Below, piece after piece: positions 8,873 to 17,597 of a DNA stretch of 64,000 nt (its first letter is position 1; every line of letters starts with the position of its first letter). The notes under the pieces are model-generated. The model saw only the letters and a list, made by a program, of their open reading frames with translations, was not told where the DNA came from and did not search any database. This DNA is from a bacterium. Its GTDB lineage: Bacteria > UBA9089 > JAHJRX01. Location: positions 1 to 64,000 of the forward strand of contig JAHJRX010000056.1 in NCBI GenBank assembly GCA_018830565.1, in the 5' to 3' direction. The position numbers and the translations under genes were made by a program.

Positions 8873-9427
8873 ATGAAGAAGATTAATACTTTATTCTTGA
8901 TGATCTTAGTCTTAGGATTTCTTGGTTGTAGCCCTCAAAAAGAGATGGCTGATCTCGAAGAGAAAGAAGAAGTTTCTCTTCTGCCCCAGACAAAAGAATT
9001 ACTTTTGCCAGCTACGGAGATAAAGGGGATAAAACCTAACGTGAATACTTATCAATCTTATCAAAAGAGAGATCCATTTGTTCCTTTAATTGAAGAACTT
9101 GGTCTTGAGTATGGTAAAAAAGAAGAAAAAACAGAGGCCACCAAGGCAGGAAAAATGCCCATTGATATAAAAAGTATTTCTCTGATCGGTATTATTACCG
9201 ATAAAAAAGAGAGTTTGGCCTTACTTTATGACAGCAAAAAAAATGGTTATATCTTAAAACGGGGCGAACTTTATGACGATCACAATAATAAAATAGCCGG
9301 AATTAGTGGGGCAATAAGACAAGATCATGTGATTATTAGTCATCAGCAAAAGGACTACAAGGTAACTTTAACCAAGGGCGAAGTTAAGAAAGAAGAAGAT
9401 AAATCCCAAAAAACGGGAGGTGAATAA
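8873..9427 (+). CDS. pilP: Type IV pilus lipoprotein PilP
   Basis: Inner-membrane lipoprotein linking PilNO to the N-domains of the PilQ secretin. The signal peptide ends with lipobox GFLGC (Cys19). After a flexible charged region comes the family motif RDPFVPL (about residues 65-71) and a small beta domain (about 95-170) containing SLIGIITDKKES, as in PilP and GspC-like proteins. The gene sits between pilO and pilQ and overlaps the longest pilQ frame by a few bases. Confidence 0.9.
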   Translation: MKKINTLFLMILVLGFLGCSPQKEMADLEEKEEVSLLPQTKELLLPATEIKGIKPNVNTYQSYQKRDPFVPLIEELGLEYGKKEEKTEATKAGKMPIDIKSISLIGIITDKKESLALLYDSKKNGYILKRGELYDDHNNKIAGISGAIRQDHVIISHQQKDYKVTLTKGEVKKEEDKSQKTGGE

Positions 9428-9431
9428 TTCC

Positions 9432-11660
9432 TTGAAACACAAATACTTAAATTATACTACATTTTTAATGCTTTTAATTTCTTTGCTTTTGCTAATAGGA
9501 GTGAGAATAAACGCCGAGATAAAGAGGGAAAAAGAAAAAAGCACTCAAACACCTCAAATTCCCATGGTGGAATATAGCTTAAATAATATAAAAGTAGTCG
9601 AGGATAAAGAGACGATTAAGATAGTTTTAGAAAATTCTCACCTTCCTCAATATATTACCTTTCTTCTTTCTAATCCTCCTCGTTTGGTGATTAATATAAT
9701 TAATGCTAATTATCAATGTCCGGAGAGAAATATCTTAGTAAATAAAGACCAGATTATTTGTGTTCGTTCTTCTCAATTTCAACTAACACCAGTTAAGATT
9801 TCAAGAGTGGTTATTGATTTAGGGAAAAGATTAAAGCATCATCTTTCGAGCAGAGACAATAATATCATTGTCTCTTTTAAGAAAGGGGAGTTAGAAGATC
9901 TTTGTGAAATAAGTTCGGTGGAACTTAAAGAAGAGAAAAGTTGGATTTCTTTAAATATACCTGCTTTTAAGGGGATAAAATATGATATTCATAAGTTATC
10001 TAATCCAGATAAGATTGTCGTGGATTTAAAAAAAGCTATCTTAAATTTAAAACAACAAGAGATTAAGGTTAATCAGGCAGGTGTTGATAAAATTCGCCTT
10101 TCTCAATATCAAGATCAACCAGAAGAAATTGTCCGGGTGGTATTTGATTTAACAAAAGAAGTTTCGTCTAAAGTTATAGAAAGAGATGGTCAGCTTCAAA
10201 TTTTAGTAGGAGATGTAGAAGAAACTAAGAAAGACCAAGAGAAGTTTGCAAAAGAAATGGTAACAACCAAACAAGAGACAATTTCTTTATCAAAAGAAAT
10301 GGTGAGAAATAAAGTTTCTCTATTGGAAAGAGCTGAAAAAGATAAAGAAAAACTAATAGCAGAAAAAGCAGAAAAAAAGGTATTACCTCAAGAAATAACT
10401 GAGGTAGAAAAACCAAAAGAAGTAAAAGTTAAAGAAATACCCGAAGTTGACAAGAAAGAAGAATTAACTAATTTTAAAAAACCAACCAGTGAAGTAGTAA
10501 GCAAAAAAGAAGAAACAACTTCTCCTGATTTAATCTCTTTAGATTTTAGGAATGCTGATATTATTGATGTGCTAAGAGTTATCTCCCATAAAACAGAAAT
10601 TAATATTGTGGCTAGTAAGAATGTTAAAGGCACGGTGACTATTAAGTTAGATAATGTTACTTGGAGAAATGCCTTGTCAGTTCTTTTGCAAGCCTATGAT
10701 TATAACTATGTAGAAGAAGGTGAAGTCATTAGAGTAGATACCAAAGAAAAACTTATGAAAGAAGCCTTAATGACTAAAGTATTTACCCTTAAATATGCTG
10801 AGTCAACTAAATTAGCTGCTTCTTTAAAAGATATGCTAACCATAGGAGTGGGGAATATAAGTGTTGATACTCGATCCAATGCGATTATTATTACTGATAA
10901 CTTTAAAGTAATTAATTTTTTAGATAGTGTCATTAAGGAACTTGACACCAAGACTTCTCAAGTAATTATCGAAGCTAAAATTATAGAAGTTACTCTTTCT
11001 AATGAAGAAAGATTAGGCATTAATTGGGATGTTAAACCTTTAGGAGTCAAAGAAGATGTTTCCGGTGAGGTGGGAGTAAGTCTCTCGGCAACTGTTCCTT
11101 ATAAAGAATCAAGAGGTTATCTTAATTTAGGGACTATCCAGAAAGGATTTAATATCAATGCTCAAATTTCAGCCATGATGGAAGAAGGAAAATTAGATAT
11201 CTTATCTAATCCTCGGATTGTAGCTTTAAATGGCCAAGAAGCTAAAATTATCGTAGGAGAGGAAGTTCCTTATAAAACTACCACCGTGGGCACAGGGGGT
11301 ACTTCTACGGAACAAGTTTCTTTTAAAGAAGTAGGTATCAAGTTAATAGTTACTCCAACCATTAATACTAATAATTATATTACTTTAAAGATTCACCCTG
11401 AGGTTTCGGATGTCAAAGAGTGGAAATATGAGATGCCTATTATTTCTAAAAGAGAGAGTGATTCTTTAATCTTAGTTAAGGATAAAGAGACTATTGTCAT
11501 CGGAGGGTTAATAAAAGATAAAAAGATTATTACTGATTACGGTGTCCCTTATTTAAGAAGAATCCCTCTTCTCGGTCGACTCTTTAAAAGTAAGTTTACA
11601 GAAACAAAGAAGACAGAATTATTGATATTCATTACACCTACGATAATAGCTGATAAATGA
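9432..11660 (+). CDS. pilQ: Type IV pilus secretin PilQ
   Basis: Outer-membrane secretin through which the pilus passes. After a signal peptide there are two AMIN domains (about residues 45-135 and 155-265), a charged low-complexity linker (about 270-365), a secretin N0/STN-like domain (LDFRNADIIDVLRVISH), a NolW-type domain (VFTLKYAESTKL) and the C-terminal secretin barrel with SNPRIVALNGQEAKI and VPYLRRIPLLGRLFK. The frame is open from GTG 9420, but the strong GGAGG covers 9416-9420, so TTG 9432 is the likelier start. The 3' end is duplicated together with the start of the next gene. Confidence 0.94.
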   Translation: MKHKYLNYTTFLMLLISLLLLIGVRINAEIKREKEKSTQTPQIPMVEYSLNNIKVVEDKETIKIVLENSHLPQYITFLLSNPPRLVINIINANYQCPERNILVNKDQIICVRSSQFQLTPVKISRVVIDLGKRLKHHLSSRDNNIIVSFKKGELEDLCEISSVELKEEKSWISLNIPAFKGIKYDIHKLSNPDKIVVDLKKAILNLKQQEIKVNQAGVDKIRLSQYQDQPEEIVRVVFDLTKEVSSKVIERDGQLQILVGDVEETKKDQEKFAKEMVTTKQETISLSKEMVRNKVSLLERAEKDKEKLIAEKAEKKVLPQEITEVEKPKEVKVKEIPEVDKKEELTNFKKPTSEVVSKKEETTSPDLISLDFRNADIIDVLRVISHKTEINIVASKNVKGTVTIKLDNVTWRNALSVLLQAYDYNYVEEGEVIRVDTKEKLMKEALMTKVFTLKYAESTKLAASLKDMLTIGVGNISVDTRSNAIIITDNFKVINFLDSVIKELDTKTSQVIIEAKIIEVTLSNEERLGINWDVKPLGVKEDVSGEVGVSLSATVPYKESRGYLNLGTIQKGFNINAQISAMMEEGKLDILSNPRIVALNGQEAKIIVGEEVPYKTTTVGTGGTSTEQVSFKEVGIKLIVTPTINTNNYITLKIHPEVSDVKEWKYEMPIISKRESDSLILVKDKETIVIGGLIKDKKIITDYGVPYLRRIPLLGRLFKSKFTETKKTELLIFITPTIIADK

Positions 11661-11790
11661 TAGTAAAAAATCTCTTTCCTGAGTACATTCAAAATAAATT
11701 TATTTAAATTATTACGCCTACGATAATAGCTGATAAATGATAGTAGAAAATTCCTCTCCTGAGTTTATTCAAATTATAAGATTATTTAAG
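11631..11790 (+). repeat. 80-bp direct duplication of the pilQ/udg junction, with udg remnant
   Basis: The segment from 11631 repeats at 11711 with an exact 80-bp offset. Unit 1 holds the last codons and stop of pilQ overlapping an ATGA start (ATG 11657) of a truncated glycosylase copy of 16 codons that ends at TAA 11705-11707. Unit 2 holds a copy of the pilQ end followed by the intact glycosylase start (ATG 11737). The original arrangement was therefore a four-base pilQ/udg overlap. The two units differ by several substitutions, so the duplication is not recent. Confidence 0.92.
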
Positions 11791-12408
11791 CAACATCTAG
11801 AAGATATTATGGCTTCCCAGGGAGATATCTTAATAAATAGCAAGATGACCTGCGAAGAGGAGAATTTGGATGAAACAAGAAGAGGAATTGCCGGTTGTGC
11901 TAAATGTGAGCTATTTCAGCACCGAACCAATATTGTTTTTGGAAAAGGCAATGAAAAAGCAAAGCTTTTAATCATTGGGGAAGCACCTGGACATGAGGAA
12001 GATATTCAAGGGGAACCTTTTGTAGGCAGAGCAGGGCAGCTTTTAACTCGGATGTTAAAAGCTATTAATATTGAAAGAGCTGAAGTTTATATCACTAATA
12101 TCGTTAAATGTCGGCCTCCTAATAATCGCAATCCACTGCCTGAAGAAATTAAAAACTGTAAACCATATTTACATAAACAGTTAGAGATTATTAATCCCAA
12201 GATTATCTTAACTTTGGGTAATTTTGCTGCTCAGGCTTTACTTAATACCACTACTGGGATAAGTAAATTACGAGGTAAGTTTTATCTTTACGGCCAGATA
12301 AAACTACTTTCTATCTTTCATCCGGCCGCTATCTTAAGAAATCCTAATTTAAAAAAAGCTACCTGGGAAGATCTTAAACTCTTAAGAGATGAGTATGACC
12401 AAACTTAA
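11737..12408 (+). CDS. Uracil-DNA glycosylase, family 4 type (4Fe-4S)
   Basis: Removes uracil from DNA as the first step of base excision repair. The family motif GEAPGHEEDIQGEPFVGRAG is at residues 81-100 and the second active-site motif is the HPAAILRNP segment near the C-terminus. Four cysteines suitable for an iron-sulfur cluster are present (C54, C57, C125, C141). The 223-aa length is typical. A truncated copy of its first 12 or so codons lies 80 bp upstream. The N-terminal extension before residue 45 is not part of the conserved domain. Confidence 0.93.
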   Translation: MIVENSSPEFIQIIRLFKQHLEDIMASQGDILINSKMTCEEENLDETRRGIAGCAKCELFQHRTNIVFGKGNEKAKLLIIGEAPGHEEDIQGEPFVGRAGQLLTRMLKAINIERAEVYITNIVKCRPPNNRNPLPEEIKNCKPYLHKQLEIINPKIILTLGNFAAQALLNTTTGISKLRGKFYLYGQIKLLSIFHPAAILRNPNLKKATWEDLKLLRDEYDQT

Positions 12409-12468
12409 TCTTTTTTCTACCACTAACCCATATTTAAATTCATTCTAAGACTATTGCCTAAATCTCCA

Positions 12469-12510
12469 TATAGTAGTTATTTCCTATGTAAGGTTTTTGG
12501 AATAGTAACA
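12469..12510. repeat. Deletion derivative of the 116-bp MITE-like element
   Basis: TATAGTAGTTA at the left matches one terminus of the element found at 35394, 47290 and 53020, and it runs directly into TTATTTCCTATGT and a TTTTTGG stretch that match the opposite end. The middle is missing. It lies in the 232-bp gap between the glycosylase and infC. Confidence 0.5.
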
Positions 12511-12529
12511 ACAAAAAATAGAAAATTTG

Positions 12530-12575
12530 TTGACATTAAAAAAAATTATGGTATTTTAATATAAAATGTTATAAT
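12530..12575 (+). promoter_or_regulatory. Probable sigma-70 promoter(s) for infC-rpmI-rplT
   Basis: TTGACA at 12530-12535 is followed after 16 bases by TATTTT (12552-12557). Slightly downstream, TGTTATAAT at 12567-12575 is a perfect extended -10 box. Either would start a leader of about 55-80 bases before infC, too short for a complex L20-type attenuator. Confidence 0.6.
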
Positions 12576-12640
12576 TTAATAGCATTAAGTTTAAATTTGG
12601 TTGTTCAATAGAGAAAGAGATTTAAAGGAGGAGGTTAGTT

Positions 12641-13150
12641 ATCTTAAAAGAAGTTCGGGTTAATAAAAAGATTAAAGCAGTTACAGTAAGGTTAATCTCT
12701 AATAAAGGGTCCCAAGTGGGGATTGTTTCTATTGAAGAAGCTTTAAGACAAGCTGAAGAGGAAGGCTTAGATTTAGTAGAAATTGCTCCGCAGGCAAATC
12801 CGGTAGTTTGTAAATTAATAGATCTTAGTAAATATATCTATGAGCAGAAAAAGAAAGCTCGGGAGAATAAAAAACACCAAAAAATTATTCATGTAAAAGA
12901 GATTATTATGAGATCTACGATTAGTGAACATGACTATCAATTTAAATTTAGAAATTTACAAAAATTTTTAAAGGCTGGCGATAAAGCTAAAGTTAGTATC
13001 AGGTTTAAAGGAAGAGAAATTGGACATCCAGAACTTGGAAGAAGAGTATTAGAAAAGATAATTGAAGAATCTGTTGACTTTGCCACAGTAGAGCAATCAC
13101 CAGTGATGACTGGTAAAAGTATGAGTATTGTTTTAATACCAAAAAAGTAA
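12641..13150 (+). CDS. infC: Translation initiation factor IF-3 (rare ATC start)
   Basis: IF-3 binds the 30S subunit and proofreads initiation codons. The first standard start in this frame is GTG 12716, but this would remove the conserved N-terminal RVNKKIKAVTVRLI segment, which is encoded in frame upstream. The frame is closed by TAA at 12623-12625, and between it and 12716 there is no ATG, GTG or TTG. ATC 12641 lies nine bases after GGAGG in an AAAGGAGGAGG site and gives a 169-aa protein, the normal IF-3 length, with GLDLVEIAPQANPVVCK and the C-terminal domain intact. Rare AUU/AUC starts are known for infC and allow IF-3 to repress its own translation. Confidence 0.92.
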   Translation: MLKEVRVNKKIKAVTVRLISNKGSQVGIVSIEEALRQAEEEGLDLVEIAPQANPVVCKLIDLSKYIYEQKKKARENKKHQKIIHVKEIIMRSTISEHDYQFKFRNLQKFLKAGDKAKVSIRFKGREIGHPELGRRVLEKIIEESVDFATVEQSPVMTGKSMSIVLIPKK

Positions 13151-13180
13151 AGCCCAGAGGATGATGGAGGAATATAAACA

Positions 13181-13378
13181 GTGTTAAAGCTAAAGACTAA
13201 AAAAGGAGTAGCTAAGAGATTTAAATTAACAGCTAATGGTAAAGTTAAAAGGAAGATGGCTTTTAAAAGCCATCTCTTGACTAAGAAGTCATCTAATCGA
13301 AAGAGAAGGTTAGGAAAGATGGAAGTAGTTAGTTCTTCTGAGGTAAAAAAGATCAAGAAAATGCTTCCTTATGCTTAG
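13181..13378 (+). CDS. rpmI: 50S ribosomal protein L35
   Basis: 65-aa basic protein of the large subunit. KTKKGVAKRFKLTANGKVKR is the diagnostic N-terminal region. The start is GTG 13181, about ten bases after GGAGG; there is no in-frame ATG. It is the middle gene of the conserved infC-rpmI-rplT operon. Confidence 0.95.
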   Translation: MLKLKTKKGVAKRFKLTANGKVKRKMAFKSHLLTKKSSNRKRRLGKMEVVSSSEVKKIKKMLPYA

Positions 13379-13405
13379 TTTAGACGGTTAAAGAAGGAGA
13401 AAAAT

Positions 13406-13750
13406 ATGCCAAGAGTTAAGACAAATGTGGCTAGTCAAGCAAGAAAAAAGAAAACTCTAAAGAAAGCTAAAGGGTATTACGGAACAAGAAGTAAATGTTA
13501 CCGAATAGCCAAAGAAGCGGTAATGAGAGCGGGAGCTTTTGCTTATCAGCATCGAAAGGCTAAAAAAAGAAATATGAGAAGCTTGTGGATCTTAAGAATT
13601 AATGCAGCTGTTCATCAATACGGACTTTCTTATAGTATATTTATGAATAAGTTAAAGAAGGCTGGCCTTAATTTAAATAGAAAAATATTATCTAATTTAG
13701 CGATTAATGATAATTTAGCTTTTAAACAATTAGTAGAAGCAGTAAAATAA
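13406..13750 (+). CDS. rplT: 50S ribosomal protein L20
   Basis: 114-aa early-assembly 23S rRNA-binding protein, beginning [16 protein letters not shown] and containing [19 protein letters not shown] and [15 protein letters not shown]20 often also represses its own operon by binding mRNA. Ribosome site AAGGAG precedes ATG 13406. Confidence 0.97.
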   Translation: MPRVKTNVASQARKKKTLKKAKGYYGTRSKCYRIAKEAVMRAGAFAYQHRKAKKRNMRSLWILRINAAVHQYGLSYSIFMNKLKKAGLNLNRKILSNLAINDNLAFKQLVEAVK

Positions 13751-13781
13751 TTTACTGGGAGGGTTACCTAATTAAAGGAGA

Positions 13782-15155
13782 GTGAGGGAAAGTTTTATCG
13801 ATTATCAATTATTTAAAAAAGAGTTAACCCCAGCTCAAATATTAGTTTTGAGCTTTTTTGTTTTAATTACCATAGGTACAATTTTATTAAAATTACCCTG
13901 GGCAGTGCACGGTTCTTCTTTGCCTTTCATAGATTGTTTATTTACCGCTACTTCTGCTTCTTGTGTTTCGGGGCTTAGTGTTTGTGACATAGGAACTAGA
14001 TTTACTTATTTTGGCCAGTTAGTGATCTTGTTGCTAATGCAATTAGGTGGATTAGGAATAATGACCTTCTCTTCTTTATTTGTTGTTCTTTTGCACCAGA
14101 GGTTTACTTTTAAAAATCGCATGTTAGTTAAAGAATCTCTAAACACACTTGAAGTAGAAAGCATAAAGGATCTTTTAAAAAATTTATTTATTTTTACCTT
14201 TTTAGTTGAATTTTTAGGTACTTTAGTCTTATATTTTTACTGGAGTAGAAGTGAAGTAAAGTTTAATCCTTTATTTTGTTCTGTCTTCCATTCTATTTCT
14301 GCCTTTTGTAATGCGGGGTTTTCATTATTTACTGACAATTTAATGAGCTATCAAGAAAGTTGGCTTATTAATTTAACCATTACTTCTTTAATTATTATAG
14401 GAGGTCTTGGGTTTTTTACCATAAGTAATCTAAAAGATTTTTATAAAGGCAAAGAAGATAAAAAGATTAAGATAATTTCTTTGCAAGCAAAAATAGTAAT
14501 TTCTTTTACCATCTTTTTAATATTTTTTTCTACCCTGGTAATCTTTATTTTAGAGAGTAATCATGCATTTTTAGATTTTTCTCTGATTGATAAATTAAAA
14601 GCAGCTTACTTTCATGCTATTGTGCCGAGAACAGCAGGTTTTAATACGGTAAATGTAGCTACCTTTACTTCAGCCAGCTTATTTTTTATGATTATCTTAA
14701 TGTTTATAGGGGGGGGATCAGGTTCTACGGCAGGGGGGATAAAGGTTAATACATTAGGAGTGGTTTATGGAATAATTAAATCTATCTTTAAAGGAAGAGA
14801 TGAGATAGAATTATTTTATCGAACCATACCAAGAAATATTGGCTATAAAGCTATCTTAATCTTAATATTGTCTATTTTGGTGGTCATTATAGGCACCATT
14901 TCTTTATTAATTTTAGAAAGTGGAAGAGGAGATGATTTTTCTTTTCTTAATATCTTGTTTGAAGTCGTTTCAGCTTTTGGAACTGTTGGTCTTTCAGTAG
15001 GAATTACTTCCAAGTTATCTTTCTTAAGTAAGGTAGTAACGATCTTCCTTATGTTTATAGGACGTCTGGGACCTTTAACTTTAGCTTTAGCGATCAAGGA
15101 AGAAAGGCTTAAAGCTGAATATCATTATCCAGAAGAAAGAGTTAGTGTGGGATAA
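13782..15155 (+). CDS. TrkH/KtrB-type potassium uptake channel subunit
   Basis: Inner-membrane K+ channel of the Trk/Ktr superfamily, with four repeated M1-P-M2 units in 457 aa. The filter-region segments are visible: ATSASCVSGLSV, SAFCNAGFSLF, PRTAGFNTVN and SAFGTVGLSVG. The length and short N-terminus are closer to KtrB than to E. coli TrkH. GTG 13782 is the only start before the first helix, but the GGAG ends just two bases upstream, so initiation may be inefficient. The gating partner follows after five bases. Confidence 0.92.
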   Translation: MRESFIDYQLFKKELTPAQILVLSFFVLITIGTILLKLPWAVHGSSLPFIDCLFTATSASCVSGLSVCDIGTRFTYFGQLVILLLMQLGGLGIMTFSSLFVVLLHQRFTFKNRMLVKESLNTLEVESIKDLLKNLFIFTFLVEFLGTLVLYFYWSRSEVKFNPLFCSVFHSISAFCNAGFSLFTDNLMSYQESWLINLTITSLIIIGGLGFFTISNLKDFYKGKEDKKIKIISLQAKIVISFTIFLIFFSTLVIFILESNHAFLDFSLIDKLKAAYFHAIVPRTAGFNTVNVATFTSASLFFMIILMFIGGGSGSTAGGIKVNTLGVVYGIIKSIFKGRDEIELFYRTIPRNIGYKAILILILSILVVIIGTISLLILESGRGDDFSFLNILFEVVSAFGTVGLSVGITSKLSFLSKVVTIFLMFIGRLGPLTLALAIKEERLKAEYHYPEERVSVG

Positions 15156-15160
15156 GGGCG

Positions 15161-15853
15161 ATGAAAAGACAGTTTGCAGTAATAGGTTTAGGGCAATTTG
15201 GAATGAGTGTCGCCAAGACTTTAGCTACCGAAGGTGGGGATATCATTGCTATTGATATTTCAGAGGAAAAAGTAAAAGAAGCAAGTGAATTTGTTTCTCA
15301 TGCGGTGGCGATAGATGCTACCGATGAAAAAGCTTTACGGATGATAGGAATTTCTGAGGTAGATGTAGCCATAATAAGCGTAGGTCAGGATATTCAAGCG
15401 AGTATTCTGATTGTTTTAGTTCTAAGAGAAATGGGAATAAAGATGATTGTTGCTAAAGCGGTAAATGAACTTCATGGAAAAGCCTTAGAGAAGATTGGTG
15501 TTTTTAAAACTATTTACCCAGAAATAGATATGGGGGTAAGGGTAGCGCGTAGTTTAATCTCTAGTAAAGTCTTAGAGCAAATAGAAGTTTCTTCTAAGCA
15601 TAGCATCGTGGAAGTTTTAGCTCCTCTGAATTTTACAGGAAAGACATTAAAAGAGATTGATGCCCGACGTAAATATGGAATAAATATTATTGCTATTAAA
15701 AGACAATATCTGAATGTTAATGACGAGGGAAGTATTCTTCATAAAGATACCTTTGATATTGCTCCAGATGCAGATGATAGTATAGCTAAAGATGATATCT
15801 TATTAGTTTTTGGTAGCAATGAGGGTATAATTAAATTAAGAAGTTTAAAATAG
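15161..15853 (+). CDS. TrkA/KtrA-type potassium channel gating subunit (RCK)
   Basis: Cytoplasmic regulatory ring for the preceding channel. RCK_N Rossmann domain (about residues 3-120) carries the nucleotide motif VIGLGQFG and the downstream acidic AIDISEE; RCK_C covers about 140-225. A single RCK_N plus RCK_C at 230 aa is the KtrA plan. It overlaps nothing but is only five bases after the channel gene, so the two form a unit. Confidence 0.94.
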   Translation: MKRQFAVIGLGQFGMSVAKTLATEGGDIIAIDISEEKVKEASEFVSHAVAIDATDEKALRMIGISEVDVAIISVGQDIQASILIVLVLREMGIKMIVAKAVNELHGKALEKIGVFKTIYPEIDMGVRVARSLISSKVLEQIEVSSKHSIVEVLAPLNFTGKTLKEIDARRKYGINIIAIKRQYLNVNDEGSILHKDTFDIAPDADDSIAKDDILLVFGSNEGIIKLRSLK

Positions 15854-15860
15854 TTGATTT

Positions 15861-16403
15861 ATGGATCTCAGAAAGATTAGTATTGAGGAGATTAAGAAGA
15901 AACCTTTTTTTCCAAAAAGAATAAGTAGAGAGATTAATTCTGAAGTATTAAAGATAGATCCTTTAAAAATTATTGGTAGTATTAAAGTAAGCTTGATCTT
16001 AAAAGGCTTAAAGGGCAGAGATGATATTATAAATTTATCTGGAAAGATTAAGGTTACGGCCACGTTAGAATGCACTCGTTGTTTAAAGTATTTTAACTAT
16101 CCTTTAAATATCATGGTTAGTAATAATTTTGTGGAAGAAGGGGAGATAGCTGAAGGGTGTGTAGAGCTAAAGAGAGATAATCTGACTAACTTGTATTTTC
16201 GAGGAGAGTATCTAGATTTATTAGAAAACATTCGAGAAGAAATTTTATTAAATATTCCAGATTATCCAATGTGCCAAGAAGACTGTTTAGGGCTTTGTTC
16301 TATTTGTGGGATGGATTTAAATGATAAGGCTTGTCATTGTAAAGATAAAAAAGAAGGTCCGTTTAGGATGTTAAAAAAATTAATTAATCAAGAGGAGAAC
16401 TAA
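15861..16403 (+). CDS. DUF177/YceD family protein
   Basis: Family of small proteins found almost always immediately upstream of rpmF and implicated in 23S rRNA accumulation. The 180-aa protein has the family core LECTRCLKYFNYPL (about residues 69-82) and a Cys-rich C-terminal region with CQEDCLGLCSICGMDL and CHC that could bind metal. It starts at ATG 15861, seven bases after trkA, and is followed one base later by rpmF. Confidence 0.9.
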   Translation: MDLRKISIEEIKKKPFFPKRISREINSEVLKIDPLKIIGSIKVSLILKGLKGRDDIINLSGKIKVTATLECTRCLKYFNYPLNIMVSNNFVEEGEIAEGCVELKRDNLTNLYFRGEYLDLLENIREEILLNIPDYPMCQEDCLGLCSICGMDLNDKACHCKDKKEGPFRMLKKLINQEEN

Positions 16404-16404
16404 A

Positions 16405-16584
16405 ATGCCAAATCCAAAAAGAAGACATTCTAAGTCTAGAAGAGATAAAAGAAGAACTCATTGGAAGTTAAAACCACCTACTTTAGCTACCTGTCAAAAT
16501 TGCCAAGAGGTTAAATTAGCTCATCATCTTTGTTTGAACTGTGGATATTATCATAAAAAAGAGATTATCAAGGTTGCTGTTTAA
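16405..16584 (+). CDS. rpmF: 50S ribosomal protein L32
   Basis: 59-aa zinc-ribbon ribosomal protein: starts MPNPKRRHSKSRRDKRR and has the Cys pairs CQNC and CLNC. AGAGGAG precedes ATG 16405. The stop TAA overlaps the plsX start by one base (TAATG). The gene is short and easily missed; the yceD-rpmF-plsX order is classic. Confidence 0.96.
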   Translation: MPNPKRRHSKSRRDKRRTHWKLKPPTLATCQNCQEVKLAHHLCLNCGYYHKKEIIKVAV

Positions 16585-17597
16585 TGAAGGTCATTGTTGA
16601 TGCCATGGGGGGAGACAAGGGTCCTTCCGTAGTAGTTAAAGGTGTTGTTGATACTTTTTTAGAAAAAAGAAGTAAAATTAAAGAAGTTTTATTAGTAGGC
16701 AGAGAAGAAGTACTTTTATCAGAGTTAAATAAGTATCAAGAATATAATCTACCGATCCAAGTTGTTAACGCTTCAGAGGTGATTACCATGGAAGAGTCAC
16801 CTGCTTTAGCGGTTCGCAGTAAAAAAGATTCTTCTATGGTGGTAGCCATGAACTTATTAAGAGAAAAAAAAGCAGATGCTTTAATTTCTCCTGGCAACAC
16901 GGGAGCAGTTATGACTTCTGCTTTGTTTATTTTAGGGCGAATTAAGGGGGTAAGTCGTCCCGGTATCACTACTTTAATTCCTACCAATAAAGGGATGTCT
17001 GTTCTTCTTGATGTAGGAGCTAATGTAGATTGCAAACCTAAACACCTCGCTCAGTTTGCTCTGATGGGACATGTATATGCTAAGTATATCTTGGGGATTA
17101 AAGATCCAAGTGTAGGGCTATTAAGCATAGGAGAAGAAGAAGGCAAGGGAAATATACTTACTAATGATACTTACCGCTTACTAAAGAAGAGTTCTATTAA
17201 CTTTATTGGTAATGTTGAAGGTCGAGACATTATCAACGGTCAAGTTGATGTCATAGTATGTGATGGTTTTGTAGGCAATACCATCTTGAAGTTTGCTGAA
17301 AGTTTAATAGAAATGATCATGGAATTTTTAAAAAGAGAGATCTCTAAAAGTCTTGGGCAGAAATTAGGAGCTTTCCTTTTGAAACCTGCTTTCAAAAATT
17401 TAAAGAAAAGATTAGATCATCAAGAGTATGGAGGGGCCCCACTATTAGGCATAAAAGGAAATTGTTTAATTTGTCATGGCAGTTCTACTTCTAAATCTAT
17501 CCAAAGTGCTTTAAAGATGGCTTCAATCCTTATTGAACAGAAGGTAGATATTCATATTGAGGAAATCATCAAAGAACATAGCGGGGTATTTAATTGA
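16584..17597 (+). CDS. plsX: Phosphate acyltransferase PlsX
   Basis: Converts acyl-ACP to acyl-phosphate, the first step of phospholipid synthesis by the PlsX/PlsY route. Family motifs are DAMGGDKGPSVVVKGV at the N-terminus, SPGNTGAVM, LLDVGANVDCKP and CDGFVGNTILKF. The 337-aa length is normal. It overlaps rpmF by one base and the fabH start by four bases (TTGA). Confidence 0.96.
   Translation: MKVIVDAMGGDKGPSVVVKGVVDTFLEKRSKIKEVLLVGREEVLLSELNKYQEYNLPIQVVNASEVITMEESPALAVRSKKDSSMVVAMNLLREKKADALISPGNTGAVMTSALFILGRIKGVSRPGITTLIPTNKGMSVLLDVGANVDCKPKHLAQFALMGHVYAKYILGIKDPSVGLLSIGEEEGKGNILTNDTYRLLKKSSINFIGNVEGRDIINGQVDVIVCDGFVGNTILKFAESLIEMIMEFLKREISKSLGQKLGAFLLKPAFKNLKKRLDHQEYGGAPLLGIKGNCLICHGSSTSKSIQSALKMASILIEQKVDIHIEEIIKEHSGVFN

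Noticed and set aside
12716-13150. GTG 12716 as the start of infC
   Set aside because: It would delete the conserved IF-3 N-terminal segment that is encoded in frame upstream behind a strong ribosome site.
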